Assembly: GCF_027409185.1 (NCBI RefSeq)
Contig: NC_084474.1
Location: forward strand, 6,937,382 to 7,001,381
Direction of reading: 5' to 3'
Length of the DNA: 64,000 nucleotides
Origin: Cynocephalus volans
Taxonomy: Eukaryota > Chordata > Mammalia > Dermoptera > Cynocephalidae
Position 1 is the first letter of the stretch. Each line of letters opens with the position of its first letter. The position numbers and the translations under genes are program-made. The notes beneath the pieces were generated by a model. That model was not told the origin of the DNA and ran no database searches. It saw nothing but the letters and a program-made list of their open reading frames with translations. Shown piece by piece: positions 34,577 to 47,450 of this stretch.

Positions 34577-35994
34577 ATAAAAGAAGGGTTGAATTATTTT
34601 AACTTATTTGTCCTCAGCAATTGTAATCAATGAATATTCTTCATCTTAAATGGGAAGGTTTCAGCCATCATGGGTAAAATATCAGCACTTAAGTTTTGAT
34701 TTATTATATTTGAGATATCTATTAAAGAAATACTTCTCAAATTTTATATTCATGCAGTCATCCAGAATATTCTTAAAATGTTGATGTTAATTTCATAGTT
34801 CTGGGGTGGGGCTTGAGGAAATGCATTGCTAGTTTACACTCAAGCAATGTTGACACTGCTCAAGCTTGCACCAAATTCTGAATAGCAAAGTATTAGACAT
34901 CCACGTGAAAATCTGAGTAGGTGCCTGGTTTTCAGATGACAGGTCTGGACTGAAATTAAGAAGTTATAAGTGAGAAAATATAGATGATATTTCAAGCAAC
35001 AAGGGGTTTTATATCACCAGTGGAGAGAAGGTACAGAGATAACAAAAAAACAACTAGGGATGCTATCTTGGGCTTTACAGGATTAGGGGGAAAAGGAGAA
35101 GAAACAGTAGTAGGAACTGAAAAGGAATCAAGATAGAAAGATAAGTAAGATTAATGTAATGTCGTAGGATTTAAGTGAAATTGTATGAAAGTAGTGGGAG
35201 TGAGAAAATGAGTCAAAAAGTATTAGGACAATTAAGGTGAAAACTGAGTATTGTCTATCAGATGTATCACTGTGGAGGTTAGTGGTGAGCTTATTAAAAC
35301 AGTTTGCTGGAATTAACCACTTCACAATGTATACGTGCATCATAACATCACATTGTACCCCTAGGGATTTAAATGTTAAATTCTTCCAGAAACACCCTCA
35401 TAGACACACCCAGAATAATATTTAAATAAATATTTGGGCACCCATGGCTCAGTTGAGTTGACACATAAAATTGACCATCATATTAGACACGAATTATGGT
35501 TTTTGAAGAGGAAGATCTAGTGTTAAATTGTCATTTTCATGTCATGAGTCCATATCATCAACATGATTTATGACTTGATATTGACCTAGTGTTCATAAGG
35601 TTTCTTCATTATGAAGTTACTCTTTTTTCCTTCTTTTTGTACTGTAATCTTTGTAAGGAAGTCACTACATGCAGACCACACATAAGAAGTGTACGTTTAT
35701 TCTCTCTTCTTTTAGGGCAAATATCTAAATAATTTATTTTAGAATCTTCTGCATGGCAGATTTGTCTCTTCTAAATTAATTTTTCAGTCATTTATATATA
35801 AGTATGAACTCCTGGATATTTATTTTATACTTTGTGTTATAATCTAATACTATTTTATTTTCTTGTTCAAATTGTTCTAGCTTTGCTTATTAGAAGTTCT
35901 TTCATGTGACTCCTGTGTCTTTTTGACATACCCTTATCAGCGTGTTCTTTTTTTGGAGGGTCACTTCCTTACTTTCTGCACAAGAGGTTCCAGG
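34577..35994. other. No gene seen; old repeat with a MER5A-like insert
   Basis: Continues the ancient repeat split by the L1 ('tattagacatccacgtgaaa' at 34889). Between 34733 and 34887 sits a hAT-like MITE: 'tacttctcaaattttatatt', 'ctggggtggggcttgaggaa' and a closing 'accaaattctgaatagc' are MER5A-like. The rest is AT-rich and featureless. Confidence 0.5.
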
Positions 35995-35995
35995 T

Positions 35996-36495
35996 TCCTC
36001 TTGTATACTTTTTTTAATACTAGTTTTATTTATTTATTTATTTATTATTAGTTATAAATATTCATGAGATAAAAGGTGATCTTCACCACTCATGCTTAAG
36101 ATGTGATGGCTAGATCCATACAGGCAGTGTTCTCATTACCACAAATTGTGATTAAACCCCATATCCCCCACCCGATTATCCCTGACCTCCCTCCCCATCC
36201 CACTTTCCCCCAGTCCACTCTGTATTCTTACGTGTGCTCTCTCCTTCTGCAAGTCCAACACACCACTGTGGTCTTTCTTTCCTTCCTTCTTTTTCTCTTA
36301 GCTCCCACTTATGAGTGAGCACATGCGGTATTTATCCCTCTGTGCTTTGTGTATTTCACTCAACATAAGTTTCTCCAAGCTCATCCATGTTGTTACCAAT
36401 GGGAGAATATCATTCCTTTTTATGGCAGAGTAATATTCCATGATATAACAATCAAAAATGTGTACACACTCAATACTGGAGCATCCTCTTGTATA
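35996..36495 (-). mobile_element. L1 3' end with 12-bp target-site duplications
   Basis: 'tcctcttgtata' at 35996-36007 and 36484-36495 flank an insert that starts with a T-rich tail complement (36008-36050). It contains a pyrimidine-rich 3' UTR strand ('gacctccctccccatcccac') and L1 ORF2-end landmarks ('tatggcagagtaatattcca'). The wording differs from the elements at 26.5 and 45.8 kb, so it is a separate, strongly 5'-truncated L1. Confidence 0.85.
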
Positions 36496-37149
36496 TTTTC
36501 TGTTGTATTCTTAGAGTCAACCTTTCTTCAAGAATCCCTGGTTCCTTTTATTTATTTATTTTTTTCAGAATTGTATTACAAACAAAGACCTGGGTGCTAG
36601 GTGTGCTTCTTGCAACTGAAGTGCTATTTGGTTTTTTGGCCTTCTCAACCGACAGTAAAGAAATAGAAGTATATGTATATATATTTACATATGCACTTCT
36701 ACATGTTATATAATAAATATTTCTATATGTATTCATTTATCTATAATAAACTAATCATTAATTCTTAATGAAGTCTAAATCCATTTTATTATCACGTGAT
36801 TCAGTCTAGTTTTATGTTCCCTGATCTATAAACTTCCACTCAGTCAGTGAGAAACCTGACTCTCACTATACACCATCAATTTACATAATTGTTTAATTCC
36901 AGTGTACATGCACAGTAGTATCAAAATTATTAACCAGTACTTATAAGGAAAGCAACTATAATAACTGGAGTATAGCACTGAAGTGCCATTTGTTTTTAGT
37001 TTAGTCTTACAGACACCATTTCTTTATAGTTACTGTGATTTACATCTTTCTCCTAACCTCCTTAAGTGAGATGGTTTTCTTCTTTTGTAACATAATTAGA
37101 TTATCTTGTCATAATAGTTATTCTTTCTTGGGAGTCTCAATGCCTAACT
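36496..37149. other. No gene seen
   Basis: AT-rich non-coding DNA, including a (tatata)-type patch at 36671-36700. Confidence 0.5.
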
Positions 37150-37578
37150 TGTTTTTACTTGCATACATTATTATTTACTCTTTGTAAAATGATATGTGTT
37201 TTGACAAGTGCAAAATGCATACAGTATTACGATAGCATGCAGAATAATTTCGCAGCTTTGAAAGCCCCTGCTCTTCACCTATTCACCCCTTACTCCCTTC
37301 CCCCAAATCCCTGGGAGCCACTGATCTTTTTGCTGCCTTATAGTTTTGTCTTTTATAGAATGCCATGTAGTTAAAATTATACAATATGCGTCCTTTTGAG
37401 AATGTCTTCTTTATACTACAAATGTGTATTTAATGTTCCTCGATGTCTTTTCATGGCTTGATTGATCTTCTTTTAATCACTTAATAATAATGCATTATGT
37501 ATTTTATATTATACATATATAACGCATTATTATATTATTTATGTGTGTGTATATATATCTCAGTTTTATATATATATG

Positions 37579-37635
<57 letters not shown>

Positions 37636-37860
37636 CACAGTTTGTTGACCCATCTACCTATTGAGGGACATCTTGATTGCTTCCAGTAATAAGCAATTAT
37701 GAATGAAGCTGTTATAGACATTCACGTGTAGGTCTTTGTGTGGATATAAGTTTTCAACTCATTTGACTGCTGGATTACATGGTATATTTTTTTAGCTTTG
37801 TAAGAAACTGCCAAACTGTCTTTCAAAATGGCTGTGCCATTTTATATTCTCTCCATCAAT
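37150..37860 (-). mobile_element. Old L1 3' end (L1M-type) with microsatellite
   Basis: Reverse complement of an old L1 3' UTR and ORF2 end: 'gggagccactgatctttttg', 'tgtcttttcatggcttgatt', 'acccatctacctattgaggg' and 'gaaactgccaaactgtcttt'. A (tc)n run followed by (ta)n at 37580-37635 has expanded inside it. Diverged, no frame. Confidence 0.75.
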
Positions 37861-38111
37861 GAATGACAGTTACTTTGAATCCAAGGTTGTCAACTGAGAA
37901 TGACAGTGGTCTGAAATATCTTAGAACAGAAACCATGATTAAATAGTTATCTAAGAAAGGGAAAAGTTGAATGGATAAGGAAATAGAGTATGATAGCCAG
38001 GCAGGATAAGCCCACTCAAAATATATTTTTCTAAAGTTAGTGTGAGACCATTCCACATGTGTGGAGACTGGCCGGTTTCCAGCCATGTGCATCTGCTTGG
38101 GTGGAGATAAA

Positions 38112-38190
38112 AGGTTTCTTCAAAAAGTTCATGGAAAAATAGAGCTATAAGATAATACGAATTTTTCCATGAACTTTTTGAAGTACCCTC
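38112..38190. mobile_element. Mariner-like MITE with a perfect 22-bp hairpin
   Basis: 38119-38140 reads 'ttcaaaaagttcatggaaaa' plus 'at', and 38161-38182 is its exact reverse complement, with a 20-bp AT-rich loop. The right end continues 'gtaccctc'; the left end is slightly decayed. Ends and size fit a Tc1/mariner-derived miniature element. Decayed relatives lie at about 51995-52075 and 57925-58010. Confidence 0.75.
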
Positions 38191-41100
38191 ATATGTAGTA
38201 TTCAGAGTTAGACTCATCGAGTGCTGTGCTTGTTCTGTGGGAGTAAAAGGGATGGAGAGAATTTCGAGGGACATAAGAGTATAAATAAGAGAATTATTAT
38301 AATAATTGAGTGTTTAATCTGGATAAGAAGAGGAGAGAAGTTATCAAGTGCCAGTGAATAGATGGTGATATCGTCGAACTGGAAGTCCAAGGGTGTCAAT
38401 TTGTATGAGAGTTATATGAGAAAGAGTCTTCCTGCAATTTTAGATATTCTTCCGAGAGTTGAGTGCAAGAAATTTACGTAGGTAATGACAATTCCTAAGA
38501 ATGAGCAAGAGAGTCAGTGGCTGAGACATGGTGTCATGCATGGTAATTAGAGGAGAGAAATTCAAAGAACTAGTATGTTAAAATGATCACTACATGGAGA
38601 CAGTGTAAGTAAAACAAAAGCCAAAGTATTTTTAAAAATACTAAAATAAGTATGCTTATTTTAAAAAGGGTGAGAGACCACAAGTTGGTAAATGACAGCA
38701 GTGATATGGTACAGTGGGTGATAAAATAGGACGGCATGAGGTTAAATGTTGAAATATTTCAGGAAAAGCTAAGGAAAATAGAGGAAAAGAAAGAATGAGT
38801 GGCAAAGGTGAACAACGGATGGTGGGAAAACAGCATTCACTGGGGAGATCGGCAACCTCCAGGGACAGTCAGGTTTCTTTTAGAGACGGCAGATGAAATA
38901 CACATTCAGAGGGAATCGGGAGTTATTGAAAATTTTGCTGAAAGTGGACCACGAGTTACAGAGTGGAAAGGTTTCAGAACTTGTCAAGGTTGGGAGAAAG
39001 AAACTGTCAGGACTTGCTGCAGAGCCTCGTGCAAATCGGTGTGGAAATTGACAAGTCAACGGAAATGGGTGGTCTCTTGCAGAAACACAAACCGGGGAGA
39101 GGGGCACCATGGTATTAGTCCTAGAGAATCCAAGGCAGATGGTAGTGTGTGGTTCTGCCCATTAGCATTTGGAGAGCAGTGAATGTCTGGGGTTCCTTAA
39201 CCACTGATAAGAAAAGGAAGGAAGTCTCAGAAGACAGCTCTTAGTCCCACTGCAAAAAACACCCCTTTTGTTCCCTCACAATGTGTAAATAGATACGTGT
39301 AGAAGCTAGAAGAGGGCCAGGCTTACAAGTACATGGGACCTGCCTCAATAAGATAATAATCCAATAACTGCTAGCACCTTAAAGTTCCCCGTCTCTCTCC
39401 CTCCCCACCCCCACCCACTCGGGTTCTGTTCTGACTTATGTTCTCTCGACTTTCGTTAAGTTTCATAAGCTTTGTAAGTTGTTCGATTTTAGCTTCTTCT
39501 TATAGGATCTTTCTTTCTTTGTTTTTCTTTCTTTCTCTTTCTCTATTGTTACATTTTGGTGTTCTACCAGGATATGTGTTTTTTATCTTTATCCTGTTCT
39601 TCTTTAACAGTCCGTCATTTTCAAAGACTGATTTCTTGCTTATCTTTGAGATACGACTTTGGAAGTTGCCATACTGGAAATTTAATCTCTATTTCCCTGA
39701 TTATTTGTTTATTAAACACATAATCATGAGCATCTTCATATGCCAGTCATTCTACCAGGTGCTAATTCAATATAAAGGATGCTTATAATACAGCGCCTGC
39801 ACCGAGGCTTTCACCTCCACGTGGACTGTCTTCCTTTTTCATGCCCCCCCATTCACCTAAATAGCTGATATTAAGCCTTTACAACTAAATTTAAAGGGTT
39901 ATGAAAATCTTCTGTAATGTAATTTATAGAAAAAGAGATAAAAATAGCACGAGGCTAATTTTTTCTTTTTTCTTTCTTTCTTTCTTTCTATTTTTTTTTT
40001 TTTTTTTTACCAAAAAAGCCAATTAGGAATATAGAGTAAAGAAATGCACAGACAGGAAATGTACTGCAAGTTTATTGGAAACATTGTAATCTAAGAGAAA
40101 CATTTTAGCCTACTGAGTGAGGCGTTTAAGAACGGCATTATAAGTACACAGAGATTTGGAAATGGCTATCATTTTAGTTTTTGCATTTTACACAGTGAGA
40201 TGAATGGAAATGAAGAAATACTGTAATTCAGAAAAGGTAACTGTCTATGGCAACTAGAGAAGATCATGGCAACTAGAGAAGGTCATGGAAACTGCGCTTG
40301 TACCCTCCAGTCTAAACATGTAAATTTTATAAAATCAGACCCCTACTGGAAAGCAGTAAAGCACCTGAAAGTAATATTGTACTGCTCATTTTGTCTTTTC
40401 TCAGACATTTTACCCTTTTAAACTTGTTTTCATTTTGAATATTTTTTGAATGTTTTAATTTTTTAATTTACATTCCCATGGAAAATTTTATGACCTATCA
40501 ATCACATAATGTAATGAACAGAGGCCAAAAACGTCTGTTGTCTACAGCACATCAGCAAGCAATATCCTCACTAATATAAATAATCCTTAAAAATATTAAA
40601 TTATTTGCATTTAATATCTCCATGGAATTAAGACCAACAGGCCATACCTTTCATTGATAACCATATCAATATAAATTTTAAATTTTCTAGAAATTGGCAA
40701 TTGCCACAATTGTTCTATATTTGTACCTTAATGAAGAGAGTTAAATTTTCTTCTTGTCTATATGAAATTTAAGAAATGTAAGATAGTGCCAATCACTTTA
40801 ATTATTATAACATTCACAAAAAGTTTTTGTTGATATCTGTACTAAACTTTACTACTATTGAAAAAAGAAAAAAAAAACTATTTGTGAGACACTGTAGGAA
40901 TAAATTACATTCTACCAGGTGTTTCTTAGGAAGGATGTGTGAGAAAGCCTTATCAGAATTACATTTACAAAGTTATTGATGTTATTTTAAAATTTTTGAT
41001 AACATATTTGGAAATGTGTATTCACAATGTCAAAACACATCATGAGATATTTTACAATAATGTGATTAATTCAAAACACAAAGTGGAAATATGAAGCAGA

Positions 41101-43230
41101 GAGAAAAAATTTCTCTCATTTATGTCTATATGTCACATATATGTTGTTGAAATAAATCACTATTAGATTTTAAATATGACATTTGTGTATTAAAACAAAG
41201 ATGTTTGAGATGATGAATGAATGCTTCAGTGATTTTTAATGAAGATATACAATTAGATCACACTTATTGCAATATGAAAAAATCCAAATGGACTCTTAAA
41301 TGACATCATTTTTGATATTTGAGAAATCTTGTGGCATTTAGGAATTTTTGAAAATATTAAAAGTTATTGGAACACAAATATACTTGGAAGATTAAACTGT
41401 ACCTAAACCACATGCAAATATCTGAAGGTTACATGACTCTGAAAAAGAGATATTTACTTAAGTGAGAATAGAATTATGACAAATCCAAACTTTACTTTTA
41501 ATCCTGTCTTTTGCCTTTCACATGATCACAAACAGACTACGCAGGGGCTGAATTCTCCTGAAATGACAAGCGTTAGCTCAGTGCTGCGATATTCTACTAA
41601 GCAGGAAGCAATAGAGAGACCAGGACCTAGACATAGAGTCAGAATACAGGCTTTTCTCCTGCCATGTAGATTTCATGACTGCCAACTAAATTTTGGAGGC
41701 CTTTGTGAAGGTGCTTTGATTTCCTGAGGCCCTCTTTTCTCATCTATAAATGATTGGGTTTCAATACCTTCACTTGAAAGATAGTACATTAGGCTTTCTG
41801 TATACACTTCTCTGATTATAAAGAACAAATTAGTAAATATATTTTTAAAGTTTTGTATATTTTTCAAAAAACAACAAAAAAATTCTGATCAGTACAATAA
41901 AAAATTCTGTATTCGGTAAAAATATCTCCAAAAACCCTTAATGTTCTAATAGACCAAACCCCTTACAGATGCTAAATAATTCTGAGGTTTTATTTATGTT
42001 TAAGTAATAAAAAGTAATACATATTTACGTTTACATTAATATAAATTATATATAAATATTTTAATGACTCATCTAAATAAAATATAAAATGAAAGTTATT
42101 ATTCACATCCACACCCATATAAAAACAGGTAAACAAAAAGTAACAATAACAACAAACAATCAAACAAAGAAAAAGACAGGGTGACTTCCAGTTTTCGGAT
42201 TTTGATATAATTGTACTATCTAGAAATATGAGTCATCTTTGACACTACTTTTTCTCTCTTCTTTATATACAATTTTTTTAAGTGTCACAAATATACCATA
42301 CTAATGTAAGATGTTAATAACAGGAGAAACTGAATATGAGTTATATGGAAATTCTCTGTACTATTGTTTTAAATTTTCTGTAAATATTCTGAATTTTTAA
42401 AGTTTATTTTTAAAAGTCAATGAATACAAATGCACTGAGATGATGCTGAGAACAGAAGGAGGACAGTCTTTTAACCTTCCTTTTTCCCAGATCCAATGTA
42501 GAGCTTAGAATGAAGTTTATGAAAGATATGTGGTCCACATTAGCAATGAAAACATAAAGTGTTCTTAAATCATCTGAGATTTTTGCCACATACTTTCTTC
42601 CTCCTCACATATTTAGTGGGCTTCTGGGAAGCCACCGGTCTATACATTGATGTCCCCCCAGTCATCTAAGAGGGTTGAGTTAGTTTTTTAGTAGACACTA
42701 GCAAAAGATAAATGGGAATAATTTTCTTTACATTATTGCATATTTACCAATTATTCTTTGACTTTAATACTTGATCAATAATACTTGAGTAATACTTCAG
42801 TTTTCTCGATTAAAATAAAAATATAAATTCATTTATAAACAAATAAATAAATAAAACAAAAGTTTATATATTTCCCCCTCGAGTGTCTTAGATATACTAC
42901 TTTGTTGCTTTCTGGCATTGAACTGTTGGTATGGAAAACAACAACAACAACAAAAAAACCCAGTAAAGTTCTGGATCTGGCTTCTTCCTTTTACAAGTGA
43001 CTTTGCCTTTTGCTTAGATGTTTATACCATTCATTTATTTGTTTAAAGATCATTACTTTTACTGGGATATATTTTGGGTTTGGCTATAGAGTTCAATTTT
43101 CCCAGATACTAGTTCTATCCTTCAAAAGTTATATTGTTTCAACAACTCTTTAAAATTTCAGGTAATGTTTCTTATATTAGTGAAACTATATTTCTGTTCA
43201 TGGTAATTGCTTCCCTTCTTTAGGGAATTT
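38191..43230. other. No gene seen; simple repeats
   Basis: The part 38200-39180 is purine-rich and resembles the ancient repeat near 28.4 kb. A (ttct)n and poly(T) tract lies at 39960-40012. 'atggcaactagagaagatc' is duplicated in tandem at about 40246-40284. The remainder, to the start of the CA repeat, is AT-rich. Frames at 38799-39182 and 41476-41727 have no recognisable domain. Confidence 0.5.
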
Positions 43231-43232
43231 TA

Positions 43233-43252
43233 TACACACACACACACACACA
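43233..43252 (+). repeat. (CA)n microsatellite
   Basis: A run of about ten 'ca' units ('acacacacacacacacacac') in AT-rich DNA. Confidence 0.9.
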
Positions 43253-45754
43253 GTCATATATACATATATGTTTATTTATCTATATTTTCTATACATAATT
43301 TTCTTTTAATACTTGCTAATCTTTGATAAATTTTGCTTGTTATATTTATTTTTCTCTCTTTATTCATCTTTTAGTTCTTATCAGGCTAGGCTGTGGTTAT
43401 TTACTATTGTTCTCTTTGCAGTTGTTTCCTTAAATGGTTATTTTCCTTTTTCTTTTCTTAGTGTTTTTACCTCACTTTTCAAAATTTTCTGTTCTGTAAT
43501 AATGTCATTTCTGGTCTTTTCTAATTCTGACATTGTTTTTCATAGCTTTTATTTTATATTGAGTTGTGATATTTTTATTTGGGGGGAGTATGATTTCTGG
43601 TTTGCTTCAGAGCTTCTTAGTATGGTTTTCTGATCTTATTCTCTTTCTCTCTAAAATAACTAATATGAGATTCAACTATGACTTCTTTTTCTAGTAATCA
43701 TTTAAAATACAATGAGCCATATCTACACTTTCAGAGTCAGGTGGTTAACCTTTTCTAAAATAGCTTTTCTACTTTCATAACTCCAGATATGTCTTTTGCT
43801 GTTTTCATTTCATGTTCAAACCATGGTCTTATACTCACCGAGATGGTCTTCTTCTGTTAACCCCCTCCCATTTTACTTGAGCAGTCTCCTTATTATTTGC
43901 CCTTTCACACCTATCCTGATCATTTGGAATATTCTGTCTTCTTTCTACCTGTTTCCACATTTTCCTATTATATGAGAGCCATTTAGCTGCTTGTGGTTTT
44001 TTCTTATCTGCATAAATTGCCATGGGATTTGGTTTTCCCATGACAGAAATTATACATGAGAATGTGTAAGTATACTCATTTTTCATGAAATATAATTGGT
44101 GTGTGTGGGTGTGTGTGCATAGATAGAAGCATGAAAAGATACATATCACATTATTAACACTGGAATCAATATACACTGTAGTTGATTTTCATGTCCCTTT
44201 ACTGGAAGACGTTTGGAGTGGGATAAGGCGGCATTATGAACTGTTCCTGGATTTTCTAACTTATTATATTACCCCAAAATGGTTTATATATTTTGCAATA
44301 TCAAAAAGTAGAATAAAATCATAAAGTATTGCAGATCATAATATATTTTAAATAACCTCTGGTACTCTGTTTATTAAAATATAATTTCTACATCACTCAC
44401 ATCAAAATAAAATAGTGTTAAAATTTTATTTTCAGAAAAAATAAAATTTTTAGATTTCGTTTAAAATGCAGATTCTTGTTCTGCATCTCCCAAGGAACTG
44501 TGTCAAACTCTCCACATGTTAAGATACTGTGTAGGGCATTCCTACATATGTCAAAAATTAGTATTTATCTCCTTAAGTGCAAAAAGGCTTAAAATATTGT
44601 CTAATGCCACGTTGATGGCATTTTGGCATCCTCACTTCCTTTTACTACTTCCATATATAAAGTAAACATGAATATACAAATATCTGTGCTTAATTATGTA
44701 ACAATGTTTACCTTTGATCACCATGATAATCAGAGAAGAGATAAGCAAAAAGATGGCAAATATATTCATTACATTGCATATTTATGTCTAGTTCTTATTA
44801 ATTCACTAAATAATAATAATAATAATAAAGAACCTTTCTATTTCTGTTTTCTTTTAGTTCCACAAGACAGGCAACAATGCATATTTTAGTAGAGGTAGGT
44901 TGATTGTGAAATAGTTCCCATAGATCAGAATTTGATTTCTGGTGTGAGCAATTCAATGAATCATTTATTATATCATGCACAGGTGTTCATTAGGAAAAAC
45001 ATCATACTCTAGTGGAAAGAACAGCTATTCTCTCAAGATCATTCAAGTGCAAAATTGCATTGGAACAATGATAAGGGATTAAAAGACCATAAGTGCTATC
45101 TTTATGCCTTATGTTATAAGCAATAAAAATGACCCTTATAGTCCCTGTGTTCTCAGCAATAATAAACTGTTCCAAGATGCTCAGCATTTCCAGAAAGTAT
45201 CACATAACTGGTCAGACTCACACGAGGCTCTCAATACTAGTCCACAGTTCTTTTCTTCTAGTCACCATATTCATCAAATTTCCAAAATTACTATTTCAAA
45301 ACACCTGCATATCTCATTTCTTTGTGAACGTTTATGTGTACATGTCTGTGGGGTACAGGGTGTTGTTCCCATACATGCATATGCTATAAATTGATTCACT
45401 TCTACTTTATAAGTCTCTAACTCTGAATCACTCTTAGTATATGACTTAATCTACTTCATATAGAAAATTAAAATCTATAAGAAAGCAACACCTTTAATAC
45501 CCAAATCTATAAATCTATCTATTCCAACTTAGATATTGACTTTTTTGCATCTAGACAAAACAACAAAATTTCTCTCTTAATTTTTTTTTCCATCTTCAGA
45601 TACTACCCATTCTTACTCTTCTTCATAGAACAGTTTCTTATAAGATTTTGTGTTTAAACATATCCTCTCTTTTACCTATATCCTACTTGTGACAAAATAC
45701 ATTGCAGACAGAAATTCAGCTCCAACGATCCACTGGAGGATCTTCTTTAATGTC
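43253..45754. other. No gene seen
   Basis: AT-rich. 43300-43800 has the pyrimidine-rich, L1-antisense-like texture of an ancient LINE but no clear landmark. A (gtgt)n patch lies at 44098-44120 and an (aat)n patch at 44811-44828. A MER5A-like remnant may lie at 44460-44580. No gene. Confidence 0.45.
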
Positions 45755-45769
45755 CAAAATGACCTCCAT
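45755..45769. repeat. Target-site duplication, left copy, of the L1 at 45.8-51.4 kb
   Basis: 'aaaatgacctccatg' recurs exactly at 51450-51464, directly after the A-rich tail of the L1. The pair defines the insertion as 45770-51449. Confidence 0.8.
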
Positions 45770-45880
45770 GCTCTCTGCTTTTTCTGCTTCCACAATCTTG
45801 CAATACGAAACCTCTGTGTCACTTTCACCACCATCAGACAGACTTTGGATTTCTCTGCTTTAGAAACTTAACAGTAAAAA
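45770..45880 (+). mobile_element. MaLR-LTR-like segment at the 5' end of the L1
   Basis: 'ctgcttccacaatcttgcaa', then 'gactttggatttctctgctt' and 'agaaact', aligns by eye with 61417-61500 of the MLT1-like LTR ('ctgcttccaccatcttgcaa', 'aactttggacttcccagcct', 'cagaaact'). It starts exactly where the left duplication ends, so it appears to have been mobilised with the L1. Confidence 0.6.
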
Positions 45881-46263
45881 AGAAAATAAACATTTAACAA
45901 ATGTGGAAAAATTATAACCAACACTGGAGATCCAAGTTCTAATATTGCTCTGGAATTCAAGTGCTGGGGTAACATTGGGGAGGTGGAAGGTCCACAGAGA
46001 CCACATGCCCTGCAGTGCCAGTGCACGACCCAGCAGATAGGCCTCACTGCTGCCACCCAACTCCATCCCCTGCCTGGCTGAGTGCATGCTGACCAGAGAG
46101 ATGGCTCCCTGGTGAGGCCCAAGACCCAAGGCAACCATGCACACACAAGGCAATAGTGGCCAACAGAGCAGACACTGAGGTAGCCATACCAAATTGGCAA
46201 CCCCAGCAACATCCAAGCCAGACAATAGTGTCAAACCAATGGACTATAAAACACCATGCCACA

Positions 46264-47204
46264 ATGACTAAACATCAAAGGAAAGATACAAGAAATATGA
46301 AAAATCAAGAAAGTACACAACCAAAGGGTAATAACTCTCAAAGCTCTAGATCCTATAGAACAAGAAGTCCTTGAAATGACTAACAAGGAATTGTGAGCAA
46401 CAATTCTAAGGAAACTGAATGAGATATAAGAAAACTCAGTTAGACAACATGAAGAAATGAGGAAAAGTATACAGGATCTGAAAGAAGAAATGTACAAGGA
46501 AATCAATGCCATGAAAAAGAATGGAGCAGAGCTTGCCGAGCAGAAGAATTCATTCAATAAAGTAAAAAACACAACAGAAAGTTTAACCAGCAGGCTTGCA
46601 GAAGCAGAAGAGAGAACTTCTGACTTTGAAGATGGGCTGTTTGAAATAACTCAGGCAGACGAAAAAAAAAAAGAGAGAGAAAGTAAAAAGAATTAAAAGC
46701 ATTGAAGAAAATCTAAGAGAGATATCAGACAACCTTAAGCACTCATATAACTGAGTAATGGGTATTCCAGAAGAGTAGGAAAATGGAGATTGCATTGAAA
46801 ACATATTCAACAAAAAAGTCACAGAAAACTTCCCAGTTATTGGAAAAGACACAGATCTTCAGAATCAGGAAGCTCAAAGATCCCCAATTGTATTCAACCC
46901 AAAAAGGTCTTCTCTAGGACATGTTATAGTCAAATTGGCAAAACTCAAAGACAAAGAGAGAATCTTAAAAGCTGCAAGAGAGAAGTGTCAAATTACCTGT
47001 AAGGGAGCCCCAATCAGACTAACATCAGACTATTCATCACAAACCCTAAAAGCCAGAAAGGAATGGGATGATATATTCAAAATACTAAAAGGCAGAGATT
47101 GCCAGCCAAGAATACTCTACCCTACAAGGCTATCCTTCCAAAATGAAAGGAAAATAGTATATTTCTCAGACAAACAAAAACTGTGGGAGTTCACTGCCAG
47201 ATGA
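46264..47204 (+). pseudogene. L1 ORF1 (broken)
   Basis: Begins MTKHQRKDTRNMKNQES and soon stops (46374). The coiled-coil part is in another frame (46457-46696, MRKSIQDLKEEMYKEINAMK). The C-terminal RNA-binding part is at 46935-47204 (MAKLKDKERILKAAREK to FSDKQKLWEFTAR). At least two frameshifts. Confidence 0.85.
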
Positions 47205-47450
47205 CCACCCTTACAAGAAATTCTCAAGGGAGTACTGGGTTTGGTACCTGAAAAACAAATAGCACTGCCAGAAAAACCCAAGAAAAATCAAAACCCACAA
47301 GTATAATAAAAATGGCATCCATGAAGAGAAAACAAACAAACAAAAAAAGGCTATCTGCAACCCAAGGAACCAACAAATACAGAAAACAAACAGTAAATCA
47401 GAAAGAAAGGAATAAAAGACACCTAAGACACCCAAACAAAAATCAATAAA

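Noticed and set aside
38799-39182. A 127-codon plus-strand frame as a small gene
   Set aside because: It lies in purine-rich old repeat sequence, has no domain and no splice or promoter context.
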